From contig JBDSXV010000043.1 of assembly GCA_039926025.1 (NCBI GenBank), forward strand, positions 1 to 26,602: DNA of 26,602 bases, read 5' to 3'. This document shows positions 1-7,568 of this stretch, piece after piece (position 1 is the first letter of the stretch; each line of letters opens with the position of its first letter). Both the position numbers and the translations under genes were made by a program. Below the pieces are notes generated by a model. That model worked only from the letters and a program-made list of their open reading frames with translations. It did not search any database and was not told where the DNA came from. Source of the stretch: Dokdonella_A sp039926025. GTDB lineage: Bacteria; Pseudomonadota; Gammaproteobacteria; Xanthomonadales; Rhodanobacteraceae.

Positions 1-1597
1 GAAGCGTTGGCAGCACCTTGCCATGGCCGCCGGATGCGACGCCAAAGCCGCCATCCGCATTCTGCTGCGTCCCTATCGATTGCAACGCGGCGTCCAGCGC
101 TGCTGCCCCGCCCGATCTGTCGGCAAGCGCGGCTGCCACTCGTGCCGTGTCGAAGCTGCTCGCGATCCAACCCGGCTCGATCCCGAAACCGCCATGTGAA
201 TCCTGTGCAGCAGCAAGCGCCATCGCATCGACTTCAAGACTGGCACCACGCAGCTTCCAGCTACGTTGATCGAGATTTGCGGTGGGGTGGGCGATGATCC
301 ACGCGCGCGCAGCCGCATTTCCAGCGAAGCCCGGATCGAGCTCGGACAAGGCGCGAACGACCGCCACGGTGTCGCGCATTGCGGTAGCAGGCCGATCTTC
401 CCAGCGCCCATCCGTTTTCTGGCGCGATTCCAGCCATGCAATCGCACCTGCCACGCCCCCTGGCGTCGAGGTCGAGCCGCTGCCATGCAAGGTCGGCGGA
501 GCCGCAACGGCGCCACCGCTGGACTGCGTGTAGATGCGCATCGTCCCGCGACCATCGGTCATTTCGCTGAACTGCTGCTCGAAACGGACGCGGAACCGCT
601 CCAGTTCAAGCAGTTGTCCCGGCGATACGCTTTCGCCAGGCCGCTTCAACAGAATCATCGCCGCGGAGAAATCCTTTTGCGCATTCGCAGCCGACGGCAC
701 CCGTGCGCCGGAGGCGGCAATGACCTGGTCGATCGTTATGCTTTCGCCCTGCCCGCCGCTGATCGCACCGATCCGCGGAACATCGGCTGGCTGACCGCCA
801 TCGCCATTGCGGATCAAGGTGAATGGCTGAACTTCGGAGGCGGCTGCGAAACCACCCGCATACATATCCAGCGAACTGTAGCGGTGCATCGCGTCGACGC
901 TGTGAAACTTCCCGTCTTCCTGCAATCGCCAGTCGTTGCCGAGCATCACCGACGCGTCAGAATCGAGGAAGTAGCTCCAATGCGCATCTTCGCGACCAAT
1001 CAAGTCGCCGCTGTCATGCCCCGTCGCATCCGTAAAATGCAGATATGCGCTCCAGCGGTGCATGAATTCATGCGCCAACGTGTTCAACGCACCTTGATAT
1101 TCGGGAGCGTTTGACGCGAAGCTGTAGCGGCTCGTTGCTGCCATGTCGACGAAACCGTGCAACCGGCCGGCGCTGCTGAAAGCGGCGCTGTTGTCGAACA
1201 ACGGAAGGCCAATTCCGACCGTGTCATTGCGAATGGGATTGTAAAATGCGAGTACCGAACCCGTATTGAATTCGAACGTGGTAAAGACCACGAGAAAATC
1301 ATATTGATCCGGATGGGACGCCAGGAAATGAGACGCAATATGCTGTCGGGGAACTTGATTCAGGCAGTCATATTCGCCAGTGAGATCCATGATCGTGACA
1401 TTGCCGATATCCTCTATCGTCGCTACAGGATCGGCGGAAAGAAGGTGCGCCGGCGAAAGGACGGCGGGATTGACCGGCTGTGCACATGTTGGCGTGTTTT
1501 CACCCGCCGCAAGCGCCGCGCTGACGGCGAGCAGGGCGAAGACGCCCGCGACCGAGCGAGCCAGAAACACAAAGGAAATGGATCGCAATTCGCGCAC
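1..1597 (-). CDS. Secreted HExxH zinc metalloprotease with C-terminal toroid repeats (3' end beyond window)
   Basis: This open frame reads from a GTG at 1597 to the left edge without a stop (532 codons), so the C-terminus is missing. Residues 1-32 form a signal peptide (basic start, hydrophobic FALLAVSAALAA core). Residues 176-180 read HEFMH, a zinc-protease HExxH motif. After it comes a conserved-looking stretch with EDAHW (His206) and LDSDASVMLGNDW, as in uncharacterised secreted metallopeptidases; a third zinc ligand is not certain. From about residue 380 the protein changes to alpha-alpha toroid repeats like those of squalene cyclases and prenyltransferases (AIAWLESRQ, DSHGGFG, NADGGFG). 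A strong ribosome site, AAGGAGGA, lies 3-4 nt before the GTG; a TTG at 1588 is the other candidate start and has better spacing. The gene follows a small secreted-protein gene by 49 nt and probably shares its transcript. Secretion and a zinc fold are well supported; the substrate is unknown. Confidence 0.8.
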   Translation of the reverse strand, partial: MRELRSISFVFLARSVAGVFALLAVSAALAAGENTPTCAQPVNPAVLSPAHLLSADPVATIEDIGNVTIMDLTGEYDCLNQVPRQHIASHFLASHPDQYDFLVVFTTFEFNTGSVLAFYNPIRNDTVGIGLPLFDNSAAFSSAGRLHGFVDMAATSRYSFASNAPEYQGALNTLAHEFMHRWSAYLHFTDATGHDSGDLIGREDAHWSYFLDSDASVMLGNDWRLQEDGKFHSVDAMHRYSSLDMYAGGFAAASEVQPFTLIRNGDGGQPADVPRIGAISGGQGESITIDQVIAASGARVPSAANAQKDFSAAMILLKRPGESVSPGQLLELERFRVRFEQQFSEMTDGRGTMRIYTQSSGGAVAAPPTLHGSGSTSTPGGVAGAIAWLESRQKTDGRWEDRPATAMRDTVAVVRALSELDPGFAGNAAARAWIIAHPTANLDQRSWKLRGASLEVDAMALAAAQDSHGGFGIEPGWIASSFDTARVAAALADRSGGAAALDAALQSIGTQQNADGGFGVASGGHGKVLPTL

Positions 1598-1614
1598 GAC
1601 TCCTCCTTGAGATT

Positions 1615-1632
1615 CGAGGCGCTCGCGCCTCG
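1615..1632 (-). other. Intercistronic perfect hairpin
   Basis: CGAGGCGC-TC-GCGCCTCG is a perfect 8-bp stem with a 2-nt loop. It lies between the stop at 1647 and the ribosome site of the metalloprotease gene. No T-run follows on the minus strand, so it is not a standard intrinsic terminator. It may affect mRNA processing or the ratio of the two gene products. Confidence 0.45.
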
Positions 1633-1646
1633 TTCCTTGTCACACG

Positions 1647-2042
1647 TTATTTGCGTGGCTTGACCGGATCTACATAAGCCGAATTGGGGAAAGTCACTGA
1701 CGGCAACAAAGCCTGCACGGGGACTGGGTCTTTTGCATCAAAGACATAACCCATGCCGAGACGTGTGCTGAGTTTCGCACCGTTAAAACGCTTCTTCGCT
1801 TCCAACATCACACTGTCGGAAGACACCGTAGCCACCCTCCAATCTGATCCCGCGATCAAATCGCCCACGGTGTAGGACTCCAGGCGCCCTTCGGCGCCGC
1901 GGAAAACGATGGTTTGTACGTCGCCGGCTATCGCCACGACGGTCAGCTGGCCGGATTGCAGCCGCAACTCAGCTGCGGCAAGCGGGCAAGAACCCATTGC
2001 CCACAGAGAAACCAGCAAGCAACAACCAATCGTTCGCATCAT
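1647..2042 (-). CDS. Small secreted PilP/GspC-like protein
   Basis: The product is 131 aa starting MMRTIGCC; the second Met (2039) is an equally possible start. Residues 1-24 look like a signal peptide (CCLLVSLWAMGSCPLAAAE). The mature part is short and beta-rich: VVAIAGDVQTIVFRG, then ESYTVGDLI, then WRVATVSSDSVMLE. That order of a strand, a 'vGD.i' turn and a 'v..I..d.V.L' strand resembles the C-terminal domain of the type IV pilus protein PilP and the homology region of GspC. This is a fold-level resemblance only; no pilus or secretion genes are nearby. The ribosome site is a weak GGGGG inside a small hairpin. The gene is first in a probable two-gene unit with the downstream metalloprotease, so a periplasmic partner or folding role for that enzyme is possible but is inference. 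Confidence 0.65.
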   Translation of the reverse strand: MMRTIGCCLLVSLWAMGSCPLAAAELRLQSGQLTVVAIAGDVQTIVFRGAEGRLESYTVGDLIAGSDWRVATVSSDSVMLEAKKRFNGAKLSTRLGMGYVFDAKDPVPVQALLPSVTFPNSAYVDPVKPRK

Positions 2043-2043
2043 G

Positions 2044-2059
2044 ACGAGCCCCCGCTCGT
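2044..2059 (-). promoter_or_regulatory. Hairpin enclosing the probable ribosome site
   Basis: ACGAGC-CCCC-GCTCGT (read on the plus strand) is a 6-bp perfect stem. On the minus-strand mRNA the loop is GGGG, the only Shine-Dalgarno-like purine run before the ATG at 2042. Folding could therefore limit initiation of the small secreted protein. This is inferred from sequence alone. Confidence 0.35.
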
Positions 2060-2133
2060 TGATCAGAACTGCTTCCGCTGCCGCAATCGTTCAGCGATAG
2101 CGCACAGGATAGCATCGCCGCCAACCCACCCGA

Positions 2134-2145
2134 ACTCGCGCGAGT
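2134..2145. promoter_or_regulatory. Perfect 12-nt palindrome, possible operator
   Basis: ACTCGCGCGAGT equals its own reverse complement. It lies about 92-103 nt upstream of the start at 2042, within reach of that gene's promoter, and could bind a dimeric regulator. Palindromes of CG-rich sequence also arise by chance in such DNA. Confidence 0.25.
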
Positions 2146-2316
2146 AGGAAGACTGAGCTTGGCCTTGTAAGCCTTTCCCCATTGATTGCGCAGAGGCGCC
2201 ACAGGAAAGGTCCAACCGGAATCGCCACGCGCATCGCAAAACGGTCCTTCTTCGCTACCCCAAAGTCCCGCGCTTGCCCCTGCTCTGCCCCAATGCTCAT
2301 GGCTTCGGGAAATGCC

Positions 2317-2348
2317 CCTGCATTTCCGATGTAGCGTGCATCCATGCG
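2317..2348. repeat. Direct repeat copy 1 (32 nt)
   Basis: This copy begins CCTGCATTTCCG and ends CGTGCATCCATGCG. It matches copy 2 at 28 of 32 positions, and the two copies are 53 nt apart start to start. I do not recognise the family. It lies just left of the transposase relic and may be part of a small intergenic repeat element. Confidence 0.6.
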
Positions 2349-2369
2349 GATTGAACCGCAAAAAGTCTT

Positions 2370-2401
2370 CCTGCATTTCCGGTGCACCGTGCATCCATGC
2401 A
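2370..2401. repeat. Direct repeat copy 2 (32 nt)
   Basis: This second copy begins CCTGCATTTCCG and ends CGTGCATCCATGCA. Its right end includes the inverted repeat GTGCAT-CC-ATGCAC (2389-2402), which could form a small hairpin; in copy 1 one arm is partly mutated. Confidence 0.6.
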
Positions 2402-2470
2402 CATAAAAGAGTTCCTTCGCGGTTTCCTGTGGGTCGAGACTGGCAGGAGGATAGAGGGGTTCGAACGAAT

Positions 2471-3330
2471 GGCCCCCTGCGGCTGTCGTGGGATGAAATG
2501 TTCGGTGTCATGGAGCGAGCGGTGCGCCGCGGGCAGGCGCGCAAACAACCGCGGCCACTGCGCCGGATCGGCGTCAACGGGAAGGCCTTTCGCAAAGGCC
2601 GTTCCTGCACCACCCTCGTCAGCGACATCCAGCGTTTGAAGATCGAATAGTTGGCCGACGAATGCACGCGTGCATCGCGGGAGGGTTTCCACGCGAGCCT
2701 GAGATCCCCGCAGCGCGACGGCATCGAGGCAGTCGCCACGGACGTGTGGGAACCCTGTATTCAGGCCACCCAAGCGAGCGTCCGGATGCGTCGCGCACGA
2801 TCGTCTTCGATCGATTCCACATCATGCAGCACGTTGAACGGGCCGTGGGTGCCGCGCGCAAGGCCGGCATCGTGCATTGCGTGCCGATGGAAACGATACG
2901 CTCACGCGCACCAGGTACCTGTGGCTTCACAGTCGGGAAAACCTTACCGACGCGCGTCGCGCGCAGCTACGTACGCTCTTTGGTCAGCGCCTCAAAGTTG
3001 CGCGTGCGTGGGCCATCAAGGAAGCCCTGCGTCGTTGGTGGGACTACCGTCGCGAAGTCTGGGCGCGCCGCTACTTCGTGCGCTGGTTCCACTGGGTCAC
3101 CCATTGCCGCCTTGAGCCCATGCGTCAGGTTGCGCACACGCTCTAATGCCGCGTGGACGACAGTCCTGACCTGTTGCTTGCGCGTTGCCCATGCCGTCGC
3201 TGAAGGCATCAACAGCAGGCTCATGGCCATCAAGCGCTGTGCCTGCGGCTACCGCAATCGCGCTCATTTCAAGATCGCCGCCTTCCTCTTTTGCGGCGCC
3301 CTCGATATGCACCTACGCCAAGCCCGCAAC
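2471..3330 (+). pseudogene. Decayed ISL3-family transposase
   Basis: Pieces of an ISL3 transposase appear in order in three frames. They are LRLSWDEMFGVMERAV (about 2477-2650), GIEAVATDVWEPCIQATQASV (2651-2782), TIVFDRFHIMQHVERAV (about 2798-2860), RADGNDTLTRTRYLW through LEPMRQVAHTL (about 2875-3146) and AVAEGINSRLMAIKRCACGYRNRAHF (about 3190-3330). Family members carry these as one frame. Lesions seen: an in-frame TAG at 2648 where a Tyr codon is expected, loss of one base near 2782, a shift near 2870 and another near 3146. The N-terminal zinc-binding and helix-turn-helix part is absent, and no terminal inverted repeats are evident. The end runs into the terminator of the neighbouring protease, so the native stop seems lost. 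It cannot make an active enzyme. Confidence 0.88.
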
Positions 3331-3362
3331 AAAAAAAAGAGGCGGGGTTTCCCCCGCCTCTT
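3331..3362 (-). terminator. Rho-independent terminator of the S8 protease gene
   Basis: An 11-bp perfect stem (3337-3347 with 3352-3362, rich in GC) has a 4-nt loop. On the minus strand it is followed by eight T residues (A-run at 3331-3338). It lies about 44 nt after the stop codon at 3406. A weaker stem, GCCCG/CGGGC, lies between it and the stop. There is no T-run on the plus-strand side, so it acts for the minus strand. Confidence 0.9.
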
Positions 3363-3405
3363 GAAGTCAATCTAATTGCCCGTCAGGCGGGCTTGACTGA
3401 ACCGA

Positions 3406-6400
3406 TCAACGGGCTCCGGTCTGGCTGCTGTCCGGCGCCACGGTCGGACCAGACGGCGAACCGATGCTTGTGATCGCGGCCGCCGTGATCACCACGTTGT
3501 CGATACCAATGAAGTTCGAATTGGCACCACTCGGACCACCGCTCGTGACGAAGTAGCGCAACGCGATGCGACCAGTACCCGAAGTGGGCAGGCTGGCGCT
3601 CGGGATGGTGAACTGCGTCCACGCGTTCGGATACCCACCCACCGCGAGGGTCGGGTTGATGTCCAGCAGCAGGCTGGTGAAGTTGCCGACATCCGTTGCC
3701 GTCACGCCGACGTTCGAGCAGTTCGCTGGCGTGTCCGTGCACAGGCGCACCTGCAGGCGATCGGGGAAGTTCGAAGTCGTGATGGTCCGTGTGTAGAACG
3801 CGAACGACGAACCGCCCGTGAACGTGATCGACGGCGTCACCAGCCAGTTGCTGATCGTGTTCGTACCGGTCGTGTTGTTGAAGTTCGCGCCGATGTACGC
3901 AGTCGGTGCGCCATTGAACGCTGTCAACGTGGCACTGCCCTGGAACCAATTGCTCGTACCCACCGTCGTGCTGTGGTTGAGCTGCAGCCAGCCCAGGCCC
4001 GGCAACGTCGTGACGTCGTCGAAGTCCTGGGTGAAGACGAGGGCTGGAGCAGTCACCGTCATCGTCACCGGAACCACCGTGATCGGATGCGCTGCGTCGT
4101 TGCTCGACAGGCAGAGGTTGGCGTTGTAGCTACCCGCCACCATGCCTGTGCTGTCGAAACCGACGCTCACGTTGTTGGTGACACCGATGCCTGCGCTGCC
4201 GCTGGACGGGGTCGCCGACAACCACGAAGCGCCACACGTGACGTTGCCCTGGATGTTGAAGGCGAAATCGTTGCCTTCCACCGACCAGTTGGTGACGCCG
4301 TAGCCATCACCGACCACGAGATCCGAGCTGCCCTTCGCCTGACCGTACGACCACGCCCAGAAAGGCGGAATCGCGTTGATCGAGTTCGTGTAGGTCGGAA
4401 CCACCGACAGCCAGTACGTACCGGCCGGCAGCGACAGCGTCTGCGATGCTGCGGCCAGATCCAGCGTGATGACGCCAGAGCCACCGATCGTCACGCCCGC
4501 ACCCGTTGGCGTCGTCGTGAACGTCCACACCGAGCTACCGGTACCGGTCTGCGGATTGCCGGCCGGTTGGCCCGCTGCATCCGCATACACCGTGAACCTG
4601 ATCGACGTCTGCGTGGCCAGCGAACTGGCGTTGTCGAAGCCGAACGCCGTCAGCTGCGTGACGTTGGACGACGATGCGACGACGAAGTCTGCGGCCGCGA
4701 ACGTATTTGCGTCGGAGAACACCGTGCTGAGGTCGCCGCTGGTGCCCTGCTGCGGCTGATCCCAGACCGTTACCGGCTGCGGACCCGTGACCGTGCTCCA
4801 CGTCAGCGTGTGACCACCGACGTTCGACACACCGAGGTTTGCCGTCGTGGTTGCATTCGGAGCCAGCGAGGCCGAGAGCGACGTCGGATTGACGGCGATT
4901 TCCGGGTCCGCTTCCTTCAACGCGACCGTGAGGTGCTGGTCGGGCGAGAGGCTGGCGCCTTCATGCAACAGGAACTGGCCGAACGCGATGGGCGTGGAAC
5001 TGCCGGTCGCGGTGAACGTGACCTGCTGTGTCGCACCCGCCGCAACCGTGAACGTCGCCGGGACCGCCGAGAGCGTGTAACCGGCTGGTGCCGTGCTCGT
5101 CACGGTCCAGTTGCCAGTGGTCGACAGGCGGTTCTTGAACGTGCGTGTCCACGTGCAGCTCGCGCCGCAATGCATGTTGCGCAGCGAGGCGAGGTTGAGC
5201 TCGCTCGGATCGATCGTGCCACCGCTCGGATTCGCGGCGAGGAAGTTAACGGTCGTCTCGTCGAGCGTCAGGCCCGCGAGAGCGGCCTTCGACAAGTCGA
5301 CGCGGCCGCTACCGACCTGATCGACGCTCCACGGCGTGACGCCATCTTCCTGGAAACCGCCCTGGAAGGCCGTCGTCTGGATCGCGGACTTCACTTCCAT
5401 CGGCGTCCAGTCGGGATGGGCTGCACGGACGAGGGCGCCGGCACCCGCGAGATGCGGCGACGACATCGAGGTGCCACTGAACAGGCCGTAGCTGCCTTCT
5501 CCCGTGGTGAGCGAGGCATAGATGTTTACGCCAGGGCCGGTGATGTCCGGCTTGGTCAGGTTGTCGTACGGTGCCTGGGTCGGGCCGCGGAAGCTGAACT
5601 TCGCGAGCACGTCACCCTGCAGGTTACCGATCGCGATGTAGCGATAGTTGCCCACCGCACCATCCGCGGCGACGGGGCCATCGAAGCCATTCGCGAAGAG
5701 GCGATCGGCAATCGGCGCCGGCGGCTCGTTGGCATCGACGAACGCGATCAGCGCATCGCCCTGCGTCTGCACGACGCTGAAGGAGGCGACGTCGCCCGCA
5801 ATGGCCGGCGGCAGCGTCGATGTGTCCATCGAGATCGAGCCGACCTGGTTGTTGCCGATGACGACGATGCGTGCACCCGCGTTGTAGGCGTTGGTGATCT
5901 TCTCGGAGAATGCGCAGGTGCCACGACGCAGGATCGCGATGTCACTGCTGCCATAGGTACCGGCCGCGATGCCGCCAGACGCCGTGCAGCCGATCGGATT
6001 GGTCGGATACGTGCGCAGCGGCTGGCCGTTGAAGTCGGTCGTGATATGCAGCGTCGTGCTGCCGGGGATGAGCGGAACGTCCTGCGTCAACGCGGGCGGC
6101 GTGCCCGGGCCGGCAACCGTCAGCGTCGGTGCGGCGACCTGGTCCTGCGTCGATGCGGCAACCGTCATTTCCCACGGGCCGTTGTTGGCGACGAGGCCGG
6201 TCGGGTTGGTGCAGGTCGCGCGCGTGTTGCCCGCCGATGCTGCAACGAAGATGTCGGCGTCTTCCATGTTGAGGAAGGCCAGCTCGTCCCACGGATTGCC
6301 ACCACCGCAGGTCGGGCCGATCGAGTAGTTCGCAACATCGACCTGGTCGACGATCGCGTTCGCGAATGCCGCCTGCAGGAAGTCGTCGGCGATGGCGCCG

Positions 6401-7308
6401 GTGTCGTCGGCGACGCGGTAGGCGTAGACCGAAGCGCAAGGAGCGACGCCCGACATCGAGATGCCGTCCGGAAGCAGCGGCGCGGGAGTGAACGTGTTGT
6501 CGATTGTGTTGCCGGCTGCCGTACTGCTGGTATGCACGCCATGGCCATCGCCGTCGTGCGCATCCGGGGTTAGGCCGTTGCAGACCGTGCCGTCGTTGCT
6601 CTGGCAATCACGCGGGAACAGTTTCGGATTCGCACCGCTGAAGCCGCAGGCCGGGTCGTTGGCAAACGACGGATGGGTCTGGTTCGTGCCGGTGTCGATG
6701 ACGCCGACCTTCACGCCCTCGCCACGGGTACCGACGCCGCCGGGAACGGACGTGCCGTTCCAGATCGTGTTCGCACCGATGAACGTCGGGCCGCGGAACG
6801 TGTCGGCATTCTTCAGGCCGACCGCCTTGACCGACTTGACGCCAGCCAGCGCGGCGACGCGCACGGCTTCGCCGGGACTCAGCTCGGCGGAGACGCCGTT
6901 CAGCGTGACGTCGTAGGTGAAGCGGATCGAAAGGGCGCGTCCGAGCGCCTGCTCAATGGACGCGATGTGCAGCGCGCGCTGCTCCGCGAGATAGGACTTG
7001 TACGTTTGCGAAGCAGACGAATTGATCTCGAACTTGCGCGAACTGTTGGTGGACACGCCGTCGAAATGCGGCGCGGTACGCGCCATGTTGCCGACGCCGC
7101 CGTGGTAGCTCACCAACCCTGGCTCATCGAACGCCACGATGTAGCGGCCGGTAACGGACGCAGCGTGGTCGTTGTGGAGGGCGGCAACCTTTGACGTGAC
7201 CGCCGGAGTTGCATTATTCGTTAGTGCTGCGAGGGCGGACGTTAGGCCCGCCCCAACCAAGGCGAGCCCTACGGCTGTCGCCAAGGTGGTGATGTGTACC
7301 GACTTCAT
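3406..7308 (-). CDS. Secreted S8 (subtilisin-like) serine protease with PA and C-terminal beta domains
   Basis: The product is 1300 aa from the ATG at 7308, chosen because GGGGAG lies 6 nt upstream and a signal peptide follows (MKSVHITTLATAVGLALVG...ALA, about 1-28). Next is an I9-type propeptide (about 53-165). The S8 domain has all expected residues: Asp205 (VGVIDTG), His256 (DGHGVHTSS), Asn361 (AASAGN) and Ser614 (SGTSMSSPHLAG). A PA domain is inserted at about 405-545 and contains the odd motif DRLFANGFD (535-543). After about 680 come a fibronectin-like domain, two beta repeats of the LxxxSLAPNATTT / WLSATPSSGSAGIGV kind, and a C-terminal choice-of-anchor-J-like domain beginning FTQDFDDVTTLPGLGW. 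No membrane anchor or known sorting tail is seen. It is likely exported by Sec and self-processed, and acts on outside proteins. The gene stands alone with its own terminator; its promoter should lie in 7309-7568, where I see no clear boxes. Confidence 0.95.
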   Translation of the reverse strand: MKSVHITTLATAVGLALVGAGLTSALAALTNNATPAVTSKVAALHNDHAASVTGRYIVAFDEPGLVSYHGGVGNMARTAPHFDGVSTNSSRKFEINSSASQTYKSYLAEQRALHIASIEQALGRALSIRFTYDVTLNGVSAELSPGEAVRVAALAGVKSVKAVGLKNADTFRGPTFIGANTIWNGTSVPGGVGTRGEGVKVGVIDTGTNQTHPSFANDPACGFSGANPKLFPRDCQSNDGTVCNGLTPDAHDGDGHGVHTSSTAAGNTIDNTFTPAPLLPDGISMSGVAPCASVYAYRVADDTGAIADDFLQAAFANAIVDQVDVANYSIGPTCGGGNPWDELAFLNMEDADIFVAASAGNTRATCTNPTGLVANNGPWEMTVAASTQDQVAAPTLTVAGPGTPPALTQDVPLIPGSTTLHITTDFNGQPLRTYPTNPIGCTASGGIAAGTYGSSDIAILRRGTCAFSEKITNAYNAGARIVVIGNNQVGSISMDTSTLPPAIAGDVASFSVVQTQGDALIAFVDANEPPAPIADRLFANGFDGPVAADGAVGNYRYIAIGNLQGDVLAKFSFRGPTQAPYDNLTKPDITGPGVNIYASLTTGEGSYGLFSGTSMSSPHLAGAGALVRAAHPDWTPMEVKSAIQTTAFQGGFQEDGVTPWSVDQVGSGRVDLSKAALAGLTLDETTVNFLAANPSGGTIDPSELNLASLRNMHCGASCTWTRTFKNRLSTTGNWTVTSTAPAGYTLSAVPATFTVAAGATQQVTFTATGSSTPIAFGQFLLHEGASLSPDQHLTVALKEADPEIAVNPTSLSASLAPNATTTANLGVSNVGGHTLTWSTVTGPQPVTVWDQPQQGTSGDLSTVFSDANTFAAADFVVASSSNVTQLTAFGFDNASSLATQTSIRFTVYADAAGQPAGNPQTGTGSSVWTFTTTPTGAGVTIGGSGVITLDLAAASQTLSLPAGTYWLSVVPTYTNSINAIPPFWAWSYGQAKGSSDLVVGDGYGVTNWSVEGNDFAFNIQGNVTCGASWLSATPSSGSAGIGVTNNVSVGFDSTGMVAGSYNANLCLSSNDAAHPITVVPVTMTVTAPALVFTQDFDDVTTLPGLGWLQLNHSTTVGTSNWFQGSATLTAFNGAPTAYIGANFNNTTGTNTISNWLVTPSITFTGGSSFAFYTRTITTSNFPDRLQVRLCTDTPANCSNVGVTATDVGNFTSLLLDINPTLAVGGYPNAWTQFTIPSASLPTSGTGRIALRYFVTSGGPSGANSNFIGIDNVVITAAAITSIGSPSGPTVAPDSSQTGAR

Positions 7309-7568
7309 GCGTGACTCCCCAAAATTTACGATTGTGTCGCGATGTGTGGATTTCGCTTCGCCCAGAAGCATCCGCGAGTACTGGCGGATCCCGAGCGAAC
7401 CGAGCTGAAAATTTGCCGTCTCCAAAACGACCTTTCCCCCTCGACGCCAAGCCGCTGCCAAAAACGCAGGGATACGACTCAACGCCAGAGCCTCGCGCTA
7501 TCCGAGTTGTGACGGACGTACCGAGGAAGCTCCTAGATAGCACGGATCGCTGCGCCCCTTCAATCCTG

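Larger units (their letters stand above)
2043..2470. other. Non-coding stretch between the secreted-protein unit and the ISL3 relic
   Basis: I see no credible gene here. The part next to 2042 should hold the minus-strand promoter, but no convincing -35/-10 pair stands out. It contains a perfect 12-nt palindrome (ACTCGCGCGAGT, 2134-2145) and a pair of 32-nt direct repeats (2317-2401). Open frames on both strands lack a start context and a recognisable product. Confidence 0.6.

Noticed and set aside
266..1114. 282-aa open frame on the plus strand
   Set aside because: The minus strand here encodes the metalloprotease with signal peptide and HEFMH; that frame is open to the window edge and was easy to miss because it has no stop inside the window.
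2450..2480. GGGGTTCGAAC resembling a tRNA T-loop
   Set aside because: The stem does not close (GAATGGCCCC follows), and no acceptor, D or anticodon arm is found upstream.
1969..2773. Long minus-strand open frames (256 and 158 aa) over the repeat region
   Set aside because: They overlap the start of the small secreted protein and the transposase relic, show no domain, and owe repeated peptide pieces only to the 32-nt DNA repeats.
3973..6573. 866-aa open frame on the plus strand
   Set aside because: It lies antisense within the S8 protease gene, which has a full set of catalytic motifs. The plus frame is Arg-rich, low in variety and matches no family: a shadow of high-GC codon use.
7309..7482. 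58-codon N-terminal extension of the S8 protease
   Set aside because: It would bury the signal peptide; the ATG at 7308 has a good ribosome site and begins the signal sequence.
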